Of a stretch of DNA of 64,000 nt, positions 35,649 to 47,017 are shown in pieces. Within the stretch, counting starts at the first letter, position 1. Each line of letters starts with the position of its first letter. This stretch comes from Hevea brasiliensis (Eukaryota; Streptophyta; Magnoliopsida; Malpighiales; Euphorbiaceae), in NCBI RefSeq assembly GCF_030052815.1, contig NC_079505.1:69462324-69526323 (forward strand), read 5' to 3'. The notes under the pieces are model-generated. The model made no database searches and was not told where the DNA came from. It was given only the letters and a program-made list of their open reading frames with translations. A program made the position numbers and the translations under genes.

Positions 35649-36378
35649 CTATGAATCTTGCCAAATCTTTGAATTGTAGTCCGGAACTGCTTTAGGTTTT
35701 GCTTTTGGACCTATAGAGGTTGATTCTAAAATTTGAGCTTTAGGCCTGAAGTGGTTGGGTTCATGAAGATAGGCTGTAATTTTCTTTCTAAGGAAAGTGG
35801 ATAGACTTGAAATAAGTGAGGTATTCATAGACTGACTTTTGAGTCCAGAGTATCCCCTCAAGGTTTCTAAAGAAAGGTCGATGCATGATGAACAGTGAGC
35901 AAAATTCCTTACCATTGTCTGAGGATCTATGCCATAGACCATAGTAATTGATGATCCTTTTTAGATCATTGCACCATTGAGGAATTGGCTTGAACCATTC
36001 AAGAAAGTTCTGTATGATTTTTTTCTGATTGCCCTTGTCATTTAGGAAATAGTACATGGGTATGGTGGGAACTTCAAAACCAATGGCATAGAGAGTGATC
36101 ATGCACCATAAGAACCATTTTTCTTTAAGGAGCAGGTCATCTGAGAGATTAAAACAGAAAATTGTGAGGAATGAAGCATCCGGACGAAACTTAGTCTTGT
36201 TGTCTTTATGTTGTCTGAGGACATTGGATAGGTTTTGAAAATGGAACAGATGGTTTTTTGCAAATTCAATAATTTGGGAAAGGATCATTGTTGGTATGCA
36301 TCTGAGTGAAAATGTTTCTGTTGCTGGAATGAGGAACTGTGGTATCGGAGCTTTAGAGGACCTGGAGGAGTCTGCCAT
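35649..36378 (-). pseudogene. Viral downstream frame (ORF2-like), function unknown
   Basis: A 196-codon uninterrupted frame (36378 to 35788) starts MADSSRSSKAPIPQF right after the RNase H region. A second frame (35942-35649) overlaps and continues it, suggesting that one frameshift near 35800-35900 shortened an originally longer protein. I recognise no domain. It is rich in aromatic and basic residues (W, F, K). Florendovirus- and petuvirus-like genomes are known to carry an extra frame at this position with no assigned function; whether this is homologous is inference. Plus-strand frame 36296-36487 is a shadow. Confidence 0.6.
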
Positions 36379-36499
36379 AAAGATGAGAGAAATTGTTGGA
36401 AGAGAAGTGAGTAAAGAAATATTTGGTGTTCTGGTGAGGAAATCTGGGATGAGGTTGAGATGCCCTTTTATATGTTGGATAGTGTAGTCATATTTATCA

Positions 36500-36830
36500 A
36501 ATCAGCTTTTGAGCCTCAATAATTGTGGTTCTGAAAGAGACTTATTTTTGAAATGAAGGACCTTTGGAAAAGATGAATTGTCCATCACTATCAGAAAATG
36601 ATGGCCGATAAGATGAAACTCAAATTTCTTGATTCCATTCTTAATGGCTGAGATCTCCTTATAGATAGTGTGATAGTATTTTTCAGACTCTTTGAATTGT
36701 CCACTTGCATGACTATAAATTTATCGCTTTCCGTCGAGTTCTTCAAGTAAAATAGCACCCCAATATTCGTAACTAGTGTCAGTCTGGAGAATTCTTTTCC
36801 TTGTGCTTAGAATTTTTAGAAGAGGGGGGT
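36500..36830 (-). pseudogene. Viral RNase H remnant
   Basis: RNase H degrades the pregenomic RNA during viral reverse transcription. The minus strand from about 36790 to 36510 encodes the DTSYEYWGAIL start of the domain, an SHASGQFK segment, a YHTIYKEISAIKNGIKKFEF helix with its acidic residue, and the HIKGHLN end near 36470, all typical of caulimovirid RNase H. A stop lies near 36720 and another near 36500. It is followed directly by the ORF2-like frame. Confidence 0.85.
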
Positions 36831-36978
36831 TTTGAGCTATTTTCTTTAAAACTTTTACAGCTGTGGTCTGTTCATTACCCTAAGTGGGGGCCTTCTTTTT
36901 TAGCATCTTAGAAAGCTGGCTAGTGTATTTGGATACATAAGGGATAAATTCTCTGAGATAATTGATAATTCCAAGAAA

Positions 36979-37895
36979 TTATTGAATTTGTTTAACAGTG
37001 AGATTTACATCTGGGAATTTGAGTAATTCTTGCTCAATGTGCAGTCTAGGCTGGTACATCCCATTTTTAAATTTCATTCCAAGGAATTCAATATCAGTTT
37101 GGGCCAGGTAGCTCTTCTTTTCAGATGACATAATCCCATAGTGTTGGACCAAAGAGTCAAATTGGGCTAAGAGTTGTTTATGGGTTGAACTATCTTTTGA
37201 AAATAGCAGAATATCATCAATGTAGATTAGGGCACTATGAAGAATAGGCTCAAAGATTCGAACCATGGCCTTTTGGAATAGTGAGGGAGCAACTTTGAGC
37301 CCAAAAGACATTATGGTCCACTGATATTGAACATTAGGAATGCAAAATGCTATCTTGTATCTTTCTACCTGATCAATTCCTAGCTGTGTGAATCCTATTT
37401 TAAGATCAAACTTTGAGAATATATATGCTTCTTGTAAATGAGTTAATAGAGAACTAATCCTGGGAAGTAAAAATTTATCATCCATTAAGAAATGATTTAA
37501 GGGCTTATAGTCAATGACCAGCCTTTTTTCCCTTGAATCCTTTCTGATATTTTTTCAACATAAAAGGCTTAATAGGCCCATCCTGAACTGGTGGGCTCAA
37601 TAAGACCTTGTTAAAGTAGCTGTTGGCATTCCTGTTGAGCTAATAGGAGGTCTGTTGGAGTCATTCCTAGATGAGTTGCCTTTGTAGCATTAACATCTTC
37701 ATTAAGTTTAAAAGGGAGTTTAATAAAGAAATCTCTGTTTTTCCATAGAGGTGCTAGATGAGAAAAGTCAACATGGGATTCTGCACAGGATGGCATAAGT
37801 AGCTCCTTGTATTTGATAAATTCTTCTGGAACTTCAGACACGGAGAACAATTTTGGAACAGTGGTGAAGGTTTTAAAAGACCTTTTGTGTTTCAA
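36979..37895 (-). pseudogene. Viral reverse transcriptase remnant
   Basis: The polymerase domain that copies pregenomic RNA to DNA. The N-terminal conserved region (PLWKNRDFFIKLPFKLNED) is in the frame 37895-37611. After a frameshifted stretch (~37500-37610), the palm domain lies at 37485-36979, with FSKFDLKIGF (first catalytic aspartate), FGLKVAPSLFQ, and the catalytic YIDD box at 37224-37213. The motif order and IEFLGM segment match Caulimoviridae and the sister Ty3/gypsy RT; the lack of an integrase and the neighbouring movement protein decide for a virus. Confidence 0.92.
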
Positions 37896-37928
37896 GCTGG
37901 TAGGAAGGATTTGAAGATGTTGAGCTTA

Positions 37929-38260
37929 CTAATACACATCAAATCCTATCAATAAATCTTTATCAAGCAGAGTTGATCCAATAACTTTTGTCCATATGGT
38001 ACAATCTAAAAAGAATAGTATTCCAATGAGTTTTTTGGTAATGAGATTGGTGCAAAATACTTTCCCATCTGCGGCTTTGAAAAATTCTGAATGAGGCATC
38101 CATGCTTCATTAGGCAATACTGCAGAATTCATCATGCTTTTATGGGCACCAGTATCAAGAAAACCAATGATAGGAATTGGTCTTTCATATTTAAAAGGTA
38201 GGACATGAATGTGCACCCATGGAATTAAGATCAGGGGCTGTACTGGATGGCATGACTGAA
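37929..38260 (-). pseudogene. Viral aspartic protease remnant
   Basis: A retropepsin-like protease that processes the polyprotein. The frame 38216-37929 contains the active-site motif FLDTGAHKSMM and a later LLIGFDVY flap/strand motif, with a spacing normal for caulimovirid proteases. It sits between the capsid zinc knuckle and RT, as expected. It ends in a stop just before the RT N-terminal region. Confidence 0.88.
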
Positions 38261-38465
38261 GAGTATTAATACTGAGGTATCTAAAATCATCTTCTGACGA
38301 AGATTTTTCTTCGTCTAGAAAGATCTCTTCTAGGGCAAAGATAGTTTCTTCATTGGCTTCTTCTTGTTCTGAAAATAGGGACTCAATGTCAGCATTGTCC
38401 AGGTCAAGATGTGTATTCTGGAGAATTTATTGGATCAATTTTGCTGCTTGTTTGGGCTTTTGAGG

Positions 38466-39509
38466 GCATTCTTTAGGGAAGTGCCCCTTTTTCCCACAGA
38501 TAAAGCATCTGTCTGTTTCAAACTTTTTTCCCCCGGCTGATTTTTTCTTAAAAAATCGAACAAATCTTCATATCTTCCTGTTCTTACTGTTATTGATTTT
38601 GTAATGCTTCAGATGCTTCTTCTTCTTAGATTTGTAGGTGCAATTCTTTTCTTTGCATTTGATTACGAGATAAGATTTTCTGCATATTTTTCACAGAGAC
38701 TTATTATTGTCTAGCATGTTACTCGTAAAGCGCTACTGATCACACATTTTTTCAAGAGTGGCTAGCATCATTTGATGAATTTCTCCTAGGGTTATCTAGG
38801 TCATGTCTTTACGGGTAGCCAAAATTGCTCGCTGTAATTCATGTTGTAATTGTTCTGGCAAAGAAGCAATATAAATGTGTCTCAGGTTGACATTATTGTA
38901 TCCGTTCAACAGATTGTATCTCTGAGACATCCTTTGGTAATGAAACTCAATATCTTTCTTTTTTAAAGACTAGCATTTCATCTCAAAGTATTCTTATTGC
39001 ACCTGTCTATTGTAGAGTGTGTAGTCACCAATGCATTCCTCATAGAGAGCATTCATAACTCCTATGATCGATGCTTAGTAAAACAAGAGCCGCTTATAAT
39101 CTCTAAGACTCTAGAACCATTCTCTTAATGATCCAATGAATTTACAGGAGAATTCTTTCAAAACACTCGATAATACTGCATCCGATTTAGGCATTTGAAT
39201 ATCAAGTCAAGCATGAAATTTTGTCATTCTATCTCTTCATTTGGCTGGAGGAATATTATCAAGAGTGAACCAAGGACCAGAAGTTGGCCTGGGGAGAGCT
39301 TTATCTAGATTTTCTCCATCAAGAGTATCAGTTGGTTGCTCTATATGAGGTTCTGTGATCCTATCATTAAAGCTTGTTGAAGTTGCTATCAGCAGATTTG
39401 TGATATCTGCTAATTCCTCTTCAGAATCAGTTCCTGATGAGGAATCTGTCTCATTCGTTAAGGGCCCAGCTGAAATTACCATTTGTTGCAAAGGAGGATC
39501 ACCAGCCAC
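38466..39509 (-). pseudogene. Viral capsid region with CCHC zinc knuckle
   Basis: The capsid protein packages viral DNA. An acidic N-terminal tract (SSSGTDSEEELADI, from the frame 39509-39237) leads into a helical region broken by several stops (39230-38700). Then come a lysine-rich basic tract (~38650-38590) and a nucleic-acid-binding knuckle CFICGKKGHFPKEC at 38507-38466 that keeps all four C-x2-C-x4-H-x4-C ligands. An acidic N-terminus, basic tract and knuckle are the usual caulimovirid capsid layout. Confidence 0.82.
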
Positions 39510-40450
39510 TTACTATTTGTCTTTTCTGGGTTTGACTTTATCTTCCTCCATAGATTCTGAAGATGAAATAATTTTAGAGGGTTGAGCAGTAGATGAGGAA
39601 GGCTGAGCTTTTAGTTTAGGTTTTTCTTAAAAAGGATTATGGAATGGTGATTGAGGATAAGGGTTTGTCTGATAGAATGGCTTATAGGTAGAGGGTGGAT
39701 AAAATGAAGAAAAGGATTATAATCAGAAGGGGGAAGAAACAGATTATGATGGTCATAGTAAAATGGTGATGGTTTCCTTTTGGCTAAGTCAGCTTCTATC
39801 TGAGCAATTTGAGCTTTTAACTTTTTGATTTCTGACTCCTTTTGCTCAAATTCATAGCCAAACCTTTTTTGCTAAAGTAAGGCTCTGAGGTCTTTATCAA
39901 GTTGATTGACTCTGGACTGAAGATCAACATAAAGTTTATTGACTTGGGCTGATAAATTATCAACCTTTGTTTTAGTCAATTGAGCTTGTCCGACTATCAG
40001 GTCCATTTTTGAGTCAATTTTTTCTAAGAAAGCATTTTGAGCCTTGGCATTTAAAGTCGACCAGTTGAGGACTTCTTCAGCATGAGTTAATGGCTTAGGT
40101 TGTCCATCTGGGCTAACAGCAGATGTTTGAATAAATGGCCTAGATATAAGCTGTTATGCTGGATCAATCCGATGCCTGAGCGGAAAAAAATCTTATTCAT
40201 ACACGTCTTCTTATGAGAACATCATACAGGACTGTACAAGAGGAAGTACCGGAGGTAGTGGAGCAGAAATCCTTTTCTCTTTCTCCCTTTCTTTTCTCAA
40301 GATTTTTAAGGCAAGTTCATAGATTGGTAAATGATTTTTCCTTTGAACATCTTTATGAATATCAATCTAGGGTCCTGAATCTGACGAGGAGTCCCTTCTA
40401 GCTTTCAAGGTTTTGCAGGGAGAGTCTTGAATTTTTTTTTCCCTTTCTTG
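39510..40450 (-). pseudogene. Viral coiled-coil linker between movement and capsid regions
   Basis: On the minus strand at about 40080-39780 the broken frame encodes a long heptad-rich helix (KVDNLSAQVNKLYVDLQSR) followed by proline/tyrosine-rich and serine-rich linkers. In badna-, petu- and florendovirus-like polyproteins a coiled-coil, virion-associated region lies in this place. Stops interrupt it repeatedly. The plus-strand frame 40213-40401 is a shadow. Confidence 0.6.
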
Positions 40451-41330
40451 CTACTGCAATAACTATCATCATCATCAGCTCATTGTTCTAGGTGACAGTC
40501 ACATCCTTCATCGCACATTCCTGAACCTGGAGCATCCCAAATGAAATATCCATGGATTTTATCTGTATAGACTAGCCATCCATCTGCTCGAAAGGAGTGA
40601 ACAGGAATTTTTTCTCTTTTTCCTTGCACTGGAGAGATCATCATGGTTTGGAAGATTGTAGGAGTTTGTGAAGTGCTTTCTGGTTCCTTGAAAACTGTCT
40701 TGACAGTACCATCTGCTTGCCTGTGAAACTTAGGCTTTGTCACTTGGATAAGTAGGAAATTATCATGCAACTTTTCATAGTTAGTAAACTATTCCCGTGG
40801 AATGATCTTTACCAAATCTCCTTTAGACAATTGTCGAGGAATCTGAACAATAGTGGGTGTGGTTTCTATGTCTTCAAGGATGAATAGAGCATCAGAGGAC
40901 ACTCCTGGCTGAGATAAATCTATGGCATTAGGGTCTTGAAGAGACGTGTTGTAGTTGGGGAAGAAAGTAAGAACCACACTTCCAGTGTGGAGAGTGGTTA
41001 TACAGGTACCAATCACAGCATGTTCTTAATTGAGGAACCTAGTATCCAATAAGGATAATCTGACTGTCACTGAGAGACCTCATCTACCATGGAGGGTGAG
41101 CACAAGGCGAATAGCTCCATAATGGAGATGAGAATATCCCTGTCTTCTCTATGAAGGAATAAGAGCTAGAGGGATTTCAAGAGTTACATATTGTTCTGCA
41201 GTTGTGGATTTAAGAGCACACTGATCCAGATGCAAAGTCTAAACATACTCCTTATTAGCTGTTTTTCTGGAGGAAATGAGAGTTCTAATGCTTCTAGTAA
41301 AATATCCAGAGCACCTGTAAATATTATATG
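40451..41330 (-). pseudogene. Viral movement protein remnant
   Basis: Plant virus movement proteins of the 30K superfamily open plasmodesmata for cell-to-cell spread. The minus-strand translation gives YGAIRLVLTLHGR (about 41120), LLDTRFLN, then after a stop the open part starting GTCITTLHTGSVVLTFFPNY, with a following NAIDLSQPG. These match the core of caulimovirid movement proteins. In-frame stops occur near 41030 and 40788, and one at 40480. The MP at the start of the polyprotein separates this from Ty3/gypsy elements. Confidence 0.75.
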
Positions 41331-41606
41331 GACTTATCAGAGGAAGAAGAGATTCTTCAACCTGTGCGCTATCAGGGATGTGTGAAATTTCAACTAGCTT
41401 ATCTATTTTAGAGATTAAAGTTCATCTACAAGAAGTGATAGGGATAGAGAAGAGGACAGGTTAATTGGATAAGAGAAAGAAGATGAAGCTGGCTCAATAA
41501 TGATGTTTGAAGATGGTATTAGTGTTGTGCAACTCATGGTTAATTGATTCTCCTTACTTATCTCAAATTAAACCTTATTCATATCCCCCTCTTGGACAAA
41601 AATCTA
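41331..41606 (-). other. Viral leader between PBS and movement protein
   Basis: About 275 bp after the primer site on the minus strand without a recognisable coding domain. It is probably the 5' leader and the start of the polyprotein frame. Confidence 0.5.
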
Positions 41607-41619
41607 GGCTCTGATACCA
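41607..41619 (-). promoter_or_regulatory. Viral primer binding site (tRNA-Met)
   Basis: The minus strand reads TGGTATCAGAGCC, the universal tRNA-Met primer site of Caulimoviridae and numbering origin of their circular genomes. The coding regions start a few hundred bases downstream of it, as expected. Confidence 0.88.
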
Positions 41620-41673
41620 TCGCTAGCCGGGAGCCCCTAAACCTGAGTTAAACATAATAATACTCATGTGGTC

Positions 41674-41881
41674 TGTTAATTACCCCAAGTGGGGGTCTTA
41701 TTATTTTAGCATCTTGGAAAGTTGGCTGGTGTATTTGGATACATGAGGGATAAATTCTCTGAGATAGTTGATAATTCCAAGAAATTGCTGAATTTATTTA
41801 ACAGTGAGATTTGTACTTGAGAATTTGAGCAATTCTTGAGCAATGTGTGGTCCAGGCTGGTACATTTCATTTTCAAATTTC
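41674..41881 (-). repeat. Second copy of viral RT/RNase H junction segment
   Basis: This ~208 bp segment repeats 36867-37078 in the same orientation with moderate divergence (shared words GTGGGGG, TTTGGATACAT, GAGGGATAAATTCTCTGAGAT). It is fused directly to the terminal-redundancy copy; the join has short homology (GTGGT). So the integrated viral DNA was rearranged or came from more than one molecule. Confidence 0.88.
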
Positions 41882-42323
41882 ATTATTAGGTGTTGTGTTG
41901 TTTCTCAGCATGTGTAATTAATATGATAAAAACTTTTTATTTCATAAAAATAAATTAATTATTCAAAATAAAGTGAAAAATAAAGTAATATATTAAATTA
42001 TTAAATGTTGTGCACGTGTAATCGCACAATAAAAATATTTTATTTTATAAAAATAAATTATTTACTTAAAATATCTATACTATGTAATTAAAAAATTAAA
42101 AATATTCATCCAAAATATATCAGATTACAATATTAATGTAATCAAATAGAAAATTGAAAAATAGAAACTATACCACTATTATGAGATTGCTAAAAGGAGG
42201 AAGGTGGTGCAGAAAGAACAAAATGTCCTAAGATGCCAAGAGAAGATTCCTCGTGGAGGAGAATATCCCATGGACAAGTCCGAATCTTTTACTTGGAGAG
42301 GGCTAAGCCTAAAAAACTAGAGA

Positions 42324-42390
<67 letters not shown>

Positions 42391-43425
42391 CTCATCATTT
42401 TATGTAACTTACTATCATAGAAGTTACGGTCAATATACTATTTATATATAAATACCATTTCAAATATTTAAAAATTATTTGAATTTTTTTCTAAATGTGG
42501 CATATGGTATTTTTGAATATTATGCTTTTTTTTTTAAATTAGCTTAATTTCAAATATATTGTATAATTTAATTTAAAATATCATACTTTTTTAATAATAA
42601 TAATAATAATAATAAAAGTGATGGTGGTAGTGGTGGTGGTGTTATAATTGAGATAAGAGCAATAATAGCATTAATCGAGTGTAAATTAAAATAATATATT
42701 GAATTATTAAATATTATATGGCTCTTAGTGCGGGTAATCTACGTGATAAAATATTTTATTTCATAAAATAAATTATTTATTTAATTATAGTGAAAAATAA
42801 AGTGACATATTAAATTATTAAATAATGTGTAACTTTTTAATGCGTGTAATCCACAAAATAAAAATAAATGACTCCACATAAATTATTAATTTATTAAAAA
42901 TAAAGTAAACAATAAAATGACATATTAAATTATTAAGTATTGTGTTGCTTCTCAGCACGTATAATTAATATAATAAAAACTTTTTATCTCATAAAAATAA
43001 ATTAATTATTCAAAATAAAGTGAAAAATAAAGTAATATATTAAATTATTAGATATTGTGGACGTGTAATCCACGATAAAAATATTTTATTTCATAAAAAT
43101 AAATTATTTACTTTAAATATCTATACTATGTAATTAAAAAATTAAAAATATTCATCCAAAACATATCAGATTATAATATTAATAAAATAAAATAGAAAAT
43201 TGAAAAACAGAAACTACGCAACTATTATGAGATTGCTAAAAGGAGGAAGGTGGAGAAACAACAAAATGTCCTAAGATGCCAAGAGAAGATTCCTTGTGGA
43301 GGAATATCCCATAGACAAGTCCGAATCTTGTCCTTGGAGAGGGCTAAGCCTAAATTAAGAAGGGGACCTTCCCCTAGTTTATCAACTCTATTCTAGCTTC
43401 AGAAGCTGCCATGGATGGTGCTTTT
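41882..43425. repeat. AT modules of unit 2: rest of copy 1 and copy 2
   Basis: The first module resumes after the virus at ATTAGGTGTTGTGTTG and ends at about 42315 (GGCTAAGCCTAAA). A second full module follows (42316-43350). Each ends with the GC-richer tail starting GATGCCAAGAGAAGATTCC. This two-copy structure parallels unit 1. No genes. Confidence 0.8.
42326..42388 (+). repeat. (AT)n microsatellite
   Basis: Uninterrupted AT/TA run at the border between the two AT modules of unit 2. The reading frame across it is spurious. Confidence 0.95.
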
Positions 43426-43432
43426 GATTTTT

Positions 43433-46385
43433 TTTTTTTAAATTACTATCTAGTTTCTATATTTTAATAAAATTAATAATTTGATATTTATATTTTAAAA
43501 AATATATTATTTAATCCTTATAAAAATTTTTATTAAACTATTTAATCCATCCATCAAATTTTCTATCACCCATACTATTCATATTATTATTTAGTTATTC
43601 TATTTTAAAGAAATTAATTAGTTGATATTTATATTTTAAAAAATACTATCATTTAGTTTCTCTATTTTAGTGAAATTAATGAAGACACGGAAGCGTGAAT
43701 TTAGGGCCATTAGAAGGTTGAATTTCAAAAATTATTCTAGGGTTATATGCTAGCATACCAAGTAACTTATGAACCTATATGACTTCTAATGCCCTCTAGC
43801 ATGCCAAATCACACTTTTGGCATACATTAGGAGTTCATTTGCCATTTAAGATTGAGAATTAACCATTAATTCATGAAACCCTAGCTAATGGGAGAATTGA
43901 ATTCAACTAACCTCAAAGGCGTTGAATCAATCCTTCTTGTTCCCTTTGAGAGTCTCCAAGAGCTCCAAATGTAGCCCCTCTAGATTGTCCACCACAAGCA
44001 CCACCAAGGCACCTTTGGCAACCCCAAACCTCCTTTTAATTTGCTTGCTAACCACTTGATTCTTTTGGGCTTTTGCTTTAGGTGAGGTTCTATGGATGTA
44101 TAGTGCACTAGAAACAATTCCTAGTGTTTTGATTCAAGGAGAAACAAAACTTTCTCTGACTTGTTAATGGAAGAAAAGAAGAAGAGGGAGAGAGCCTCTT
44201 GTGCTGTCCAACAAGAAGAGAGGAAGAAGAAGATTACTTCTTCTTCTTGTCTTGTATTTATATACATAAGACAAAATGCTTTAATAAAGTGCCACTTGTC
44301 AAGCTCTAATTTAATCTTACTTTACATTTGTCTCAATCTCATTAAGACAAGTATCAAAGCTTGATTCAATTGTAAAAAAGTTGACTTCCATCATTAGAAG
44401 ACAAATAGCATGCTCATATAAGTGCCACGTGTTACCATCTAATGGTGCCACGTGTTACCGTGTGTAATTACTATTTTGCCCTTATTTACAATTTTGAGTT
44501 CTCAACCAAAATTGTAATTTCTCCCTCAAATTAAATTATATCACATATAAATTAATTAATTAATTAATCTTCATTAATTAATTTTACCATTTTGTTTATA
44601 TCATACATCCAACAACCTAGATTTGGTTTCAAGTCATGCTAGGAACTTTGCAATCTTATTGCAAACCAAATCTATTTAATTAATTAATTAAACTCTTTAA
44701 TTAATCAATTAAATCATAATTCACTTTGTGATTTACTTGTGTAGGTGTGTGACTTACTAGGCTCATTACTAATTGGTAATGAGAAATGATATTAACTCTT
44801 AATATCATTAGAACTCTTTCTTACCACAAATAACTTCTCTAAATCATTATAGGTATCTCATAAACCACGGTTGATACCTAGCATAGCATGCCATGACCAC
44901 CCAATTAGTAATAAGGAATACCTTAAATGAACCTTTTAATCATATGTTACTATGCACTAAGATCTCTCCATTATAAAATTCCAATTCTAGCTAGAGTCAT
45001 GGTTAATGTCAAACTCTATATGCTATAAATGTTATGTTCTCTTTTAATTCTAATTCTTGATTAATCAGACTTTCTTGTGAAAAACACTTTTCCGACTAAA
45101 TCTATCTGTCCTGGTCAGGAACTTGAATAATCAAGAACAATTAAATGAACATAAGATTTTATCCCTATTTACTTAGGGTAACGGATCCCATCTTGATCAA
45201 CACTTATCTCTATATATAATTAGTAGGAGCCAACACATGCCCATATACCCACACACAGTATGAATATGAAATCAATATCAAACTCAAACCACCTATATAC
45301 AGGATAACTGTGTTATCTCAGGTCTAAAGATTATATGCACTGATATGATATATAACAATGCATTGACAAAAGTAAACTCCATGTGATTGTCATAAGCGTC
45401 ACTGGTTCGGCCTACTTATCATATATAAGTGCCTATCATGTTTGCTATGTGATATGAGACTCACCACTCCAACCTATTAATATCTTATACTAATACTTTG
45501 GGAACAAACATGATTACAATCTTTCTGGATAAGTCATGTCCTCTATAAAGTATCATCGATTGTGAACCAATTTATGATATTTTGTGCCAGAAATACTGTC
45601 ATTCATATCCTTAACAACTTAAGAATAAAATTTCTAACAAAACATCAATGGACCTTTTCAATTACATATAAATAAATTATATAAATAAAAAAATGTAATT
45701 GCTTTTTATTAATGAAATATATATACAAGATGCATATAAAATGATATGCTTTTGGGCATATTACTAACAATTAATTAGTTGGTTCATACATTTAAAATAT
45801 ATATATATATTTAGATAATAGAAATGTTGCTACGTAGAGACTAAATCTTAATTTATATTTTTTTTAAAATTTTTAATTGTTTGGACATCATTTTTATGTT
45901 TTATCTACTTAAAAATAATTTTCCTTAATTATTTAGAAATTTAAAAAAACTGATTAATTTTTTTGTATAGATAGTTTATATTATTTTTATTAACAGATGA
46001 AAACAAAGAGAGAATAAGAGGGAAAAATGTGTGAATGTAGAGAAAAAGAAAACATGGAGAGAGAAATAATAAAGGATAAGAAAGAAATAAAGGGTAGAAA
46101 TTATGATAGTTAGGTATAAAAAATAATTATAGAACTAAATAGCTAACATAATTAAATTTTAAGGACTAACTAATATATTTTTTTAAAATATAGAGACTAA
46201 CTAATTACATTAAAATATAGAGATTAAATAGTAGGTTGATCAATATTAACTAATAAAAAATTAGACAAAAGGACTAAATTATTTAACGAAAATTTTTACA
46301 AAGACTAAATAATATATTTTTTAAAATATAAAAATTAAATAATTACTTTCATTAAAATACAAAAATTAAATAATATATTTTTTTT
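43433..46385. mobile_element. Long-TIR MITE (unit 2 copy), split by a solo LTR
   Basis: The same MITE as at 5545-6385, at the same site of the tandem unit, with both inverted ends present (TTTAATCCTTATAAAAATTT-type left end and its inverse near 46300-46380). It is interrupted at 43680 by a minus-strand copia solo LTR. Without that insertion the MITE is ~860 bp. Confidence 0.78.
43680..45769 (-). mobile_element. Copia solo LTR, minus strand (2090 bp)
   Basis: In reverse complement it starts TGTTAGTAATATGCCC and ends CTTCA and matches the LTRs of the 9975-22495 element over its whole length. It is flanked by the perfect target duplication ATTAA (43675-43679 and 45770-45774). The internal region has been lost by LTR-LTR recombination. 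It is more diverged from the two LTRs of the full element than they look from each other. The frame at 44161-44364 is inside the LTR and is not a gene. Confidence 0.93.
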
Positions 46386-46955
46386 AAGTTTCAGATATAC
46401 CCTTTGATTCATTGACTTTTCCCCACTCCAACCTCTCAGACTTTGTCCTCTTTAACAATCTGCCATTGATCCTGAAGGAGACACGAGAAATTTTGGTGTA
46501 TATGATAATAAGTACCTAAAATTTAATTTTTAATTTAAGTAATATAAATTTTATCGTGATATTTAATAGTTAATTTTTAAATTATTTTTTATTAATATAA
46601 AATTTATTAAATTAAATATTATATTTTTTATTAATTAATTTAATAATTATCTAAAAAATTAATTATATTCTCTCTTTATCAGTAGGCGATTCAAATTATA
46701 TATATGAACACTCTAATAATTTAAAATCTATTTATATGAAATTATAATTCTTAATTTGATAAATTATACGTCAACATAAATAATTTAAAAATCTATTATA
46801 AAAAATTTTATATTACTTAAATTAAAATCAAGTGTTATATATGGCAAATACTTTGCATGCCCTTAAACAAAGGCAAGGTTTATATAATTTGCTCAAAAGA
46901 CAGCCTTTGGGTTTTTTTTTTTTTTTCCTCTAAACGTCTGTATAGTTATATATAA

Positions 46956-47017
<62 letters not shown>

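Larger units (their letters stand above)
34776..41881 (-). mobile_element. Endogenous plant pararetrovirus (caulimovirid), near full length, defective
   Basis: An insertion of ~7.1 kb on the minus strand encodes, in order, a movement protein, a coiled-coil region, capsid with CCHC knuckle, aspartic protease, reverse transcriptase, RNase H, and a separate downstream frame. There are no LTRs and no integrase; a tRNA-Met PBS is present, all as in Caulimoviridae. Size matches a complete genome of that family. A single long polyprotein plus a downstream frame fits petuvirus- or florendovirus-like viruses, but assignment needs a tree. Many stops and frameshifts make it inactive. It interrupts the AT module of unit 2 and is absent from units 1 and 3. 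Confidence 0.9.

Noticed and set aside
36979..37485. Considered as a Ty3/gypsy RT
   Set aside because: The neighbouring movement protein, the lack of integrase and LTRs, and the PBS-centred terminal redundancy fit a caulimovirid instead.
42233..42451. Frame encoding an IYIYIY run, and similar frames at 23898-24089 and 26244-26456
   Set aside because: They are translations of TA and AT microsatellites.
44161..44364. 67-codon basic frame (MLMEEKKKRERASC)
   Set aside because: It lies in the R/U5 part of the minus-strand copia solo LTR and is antisense to it.
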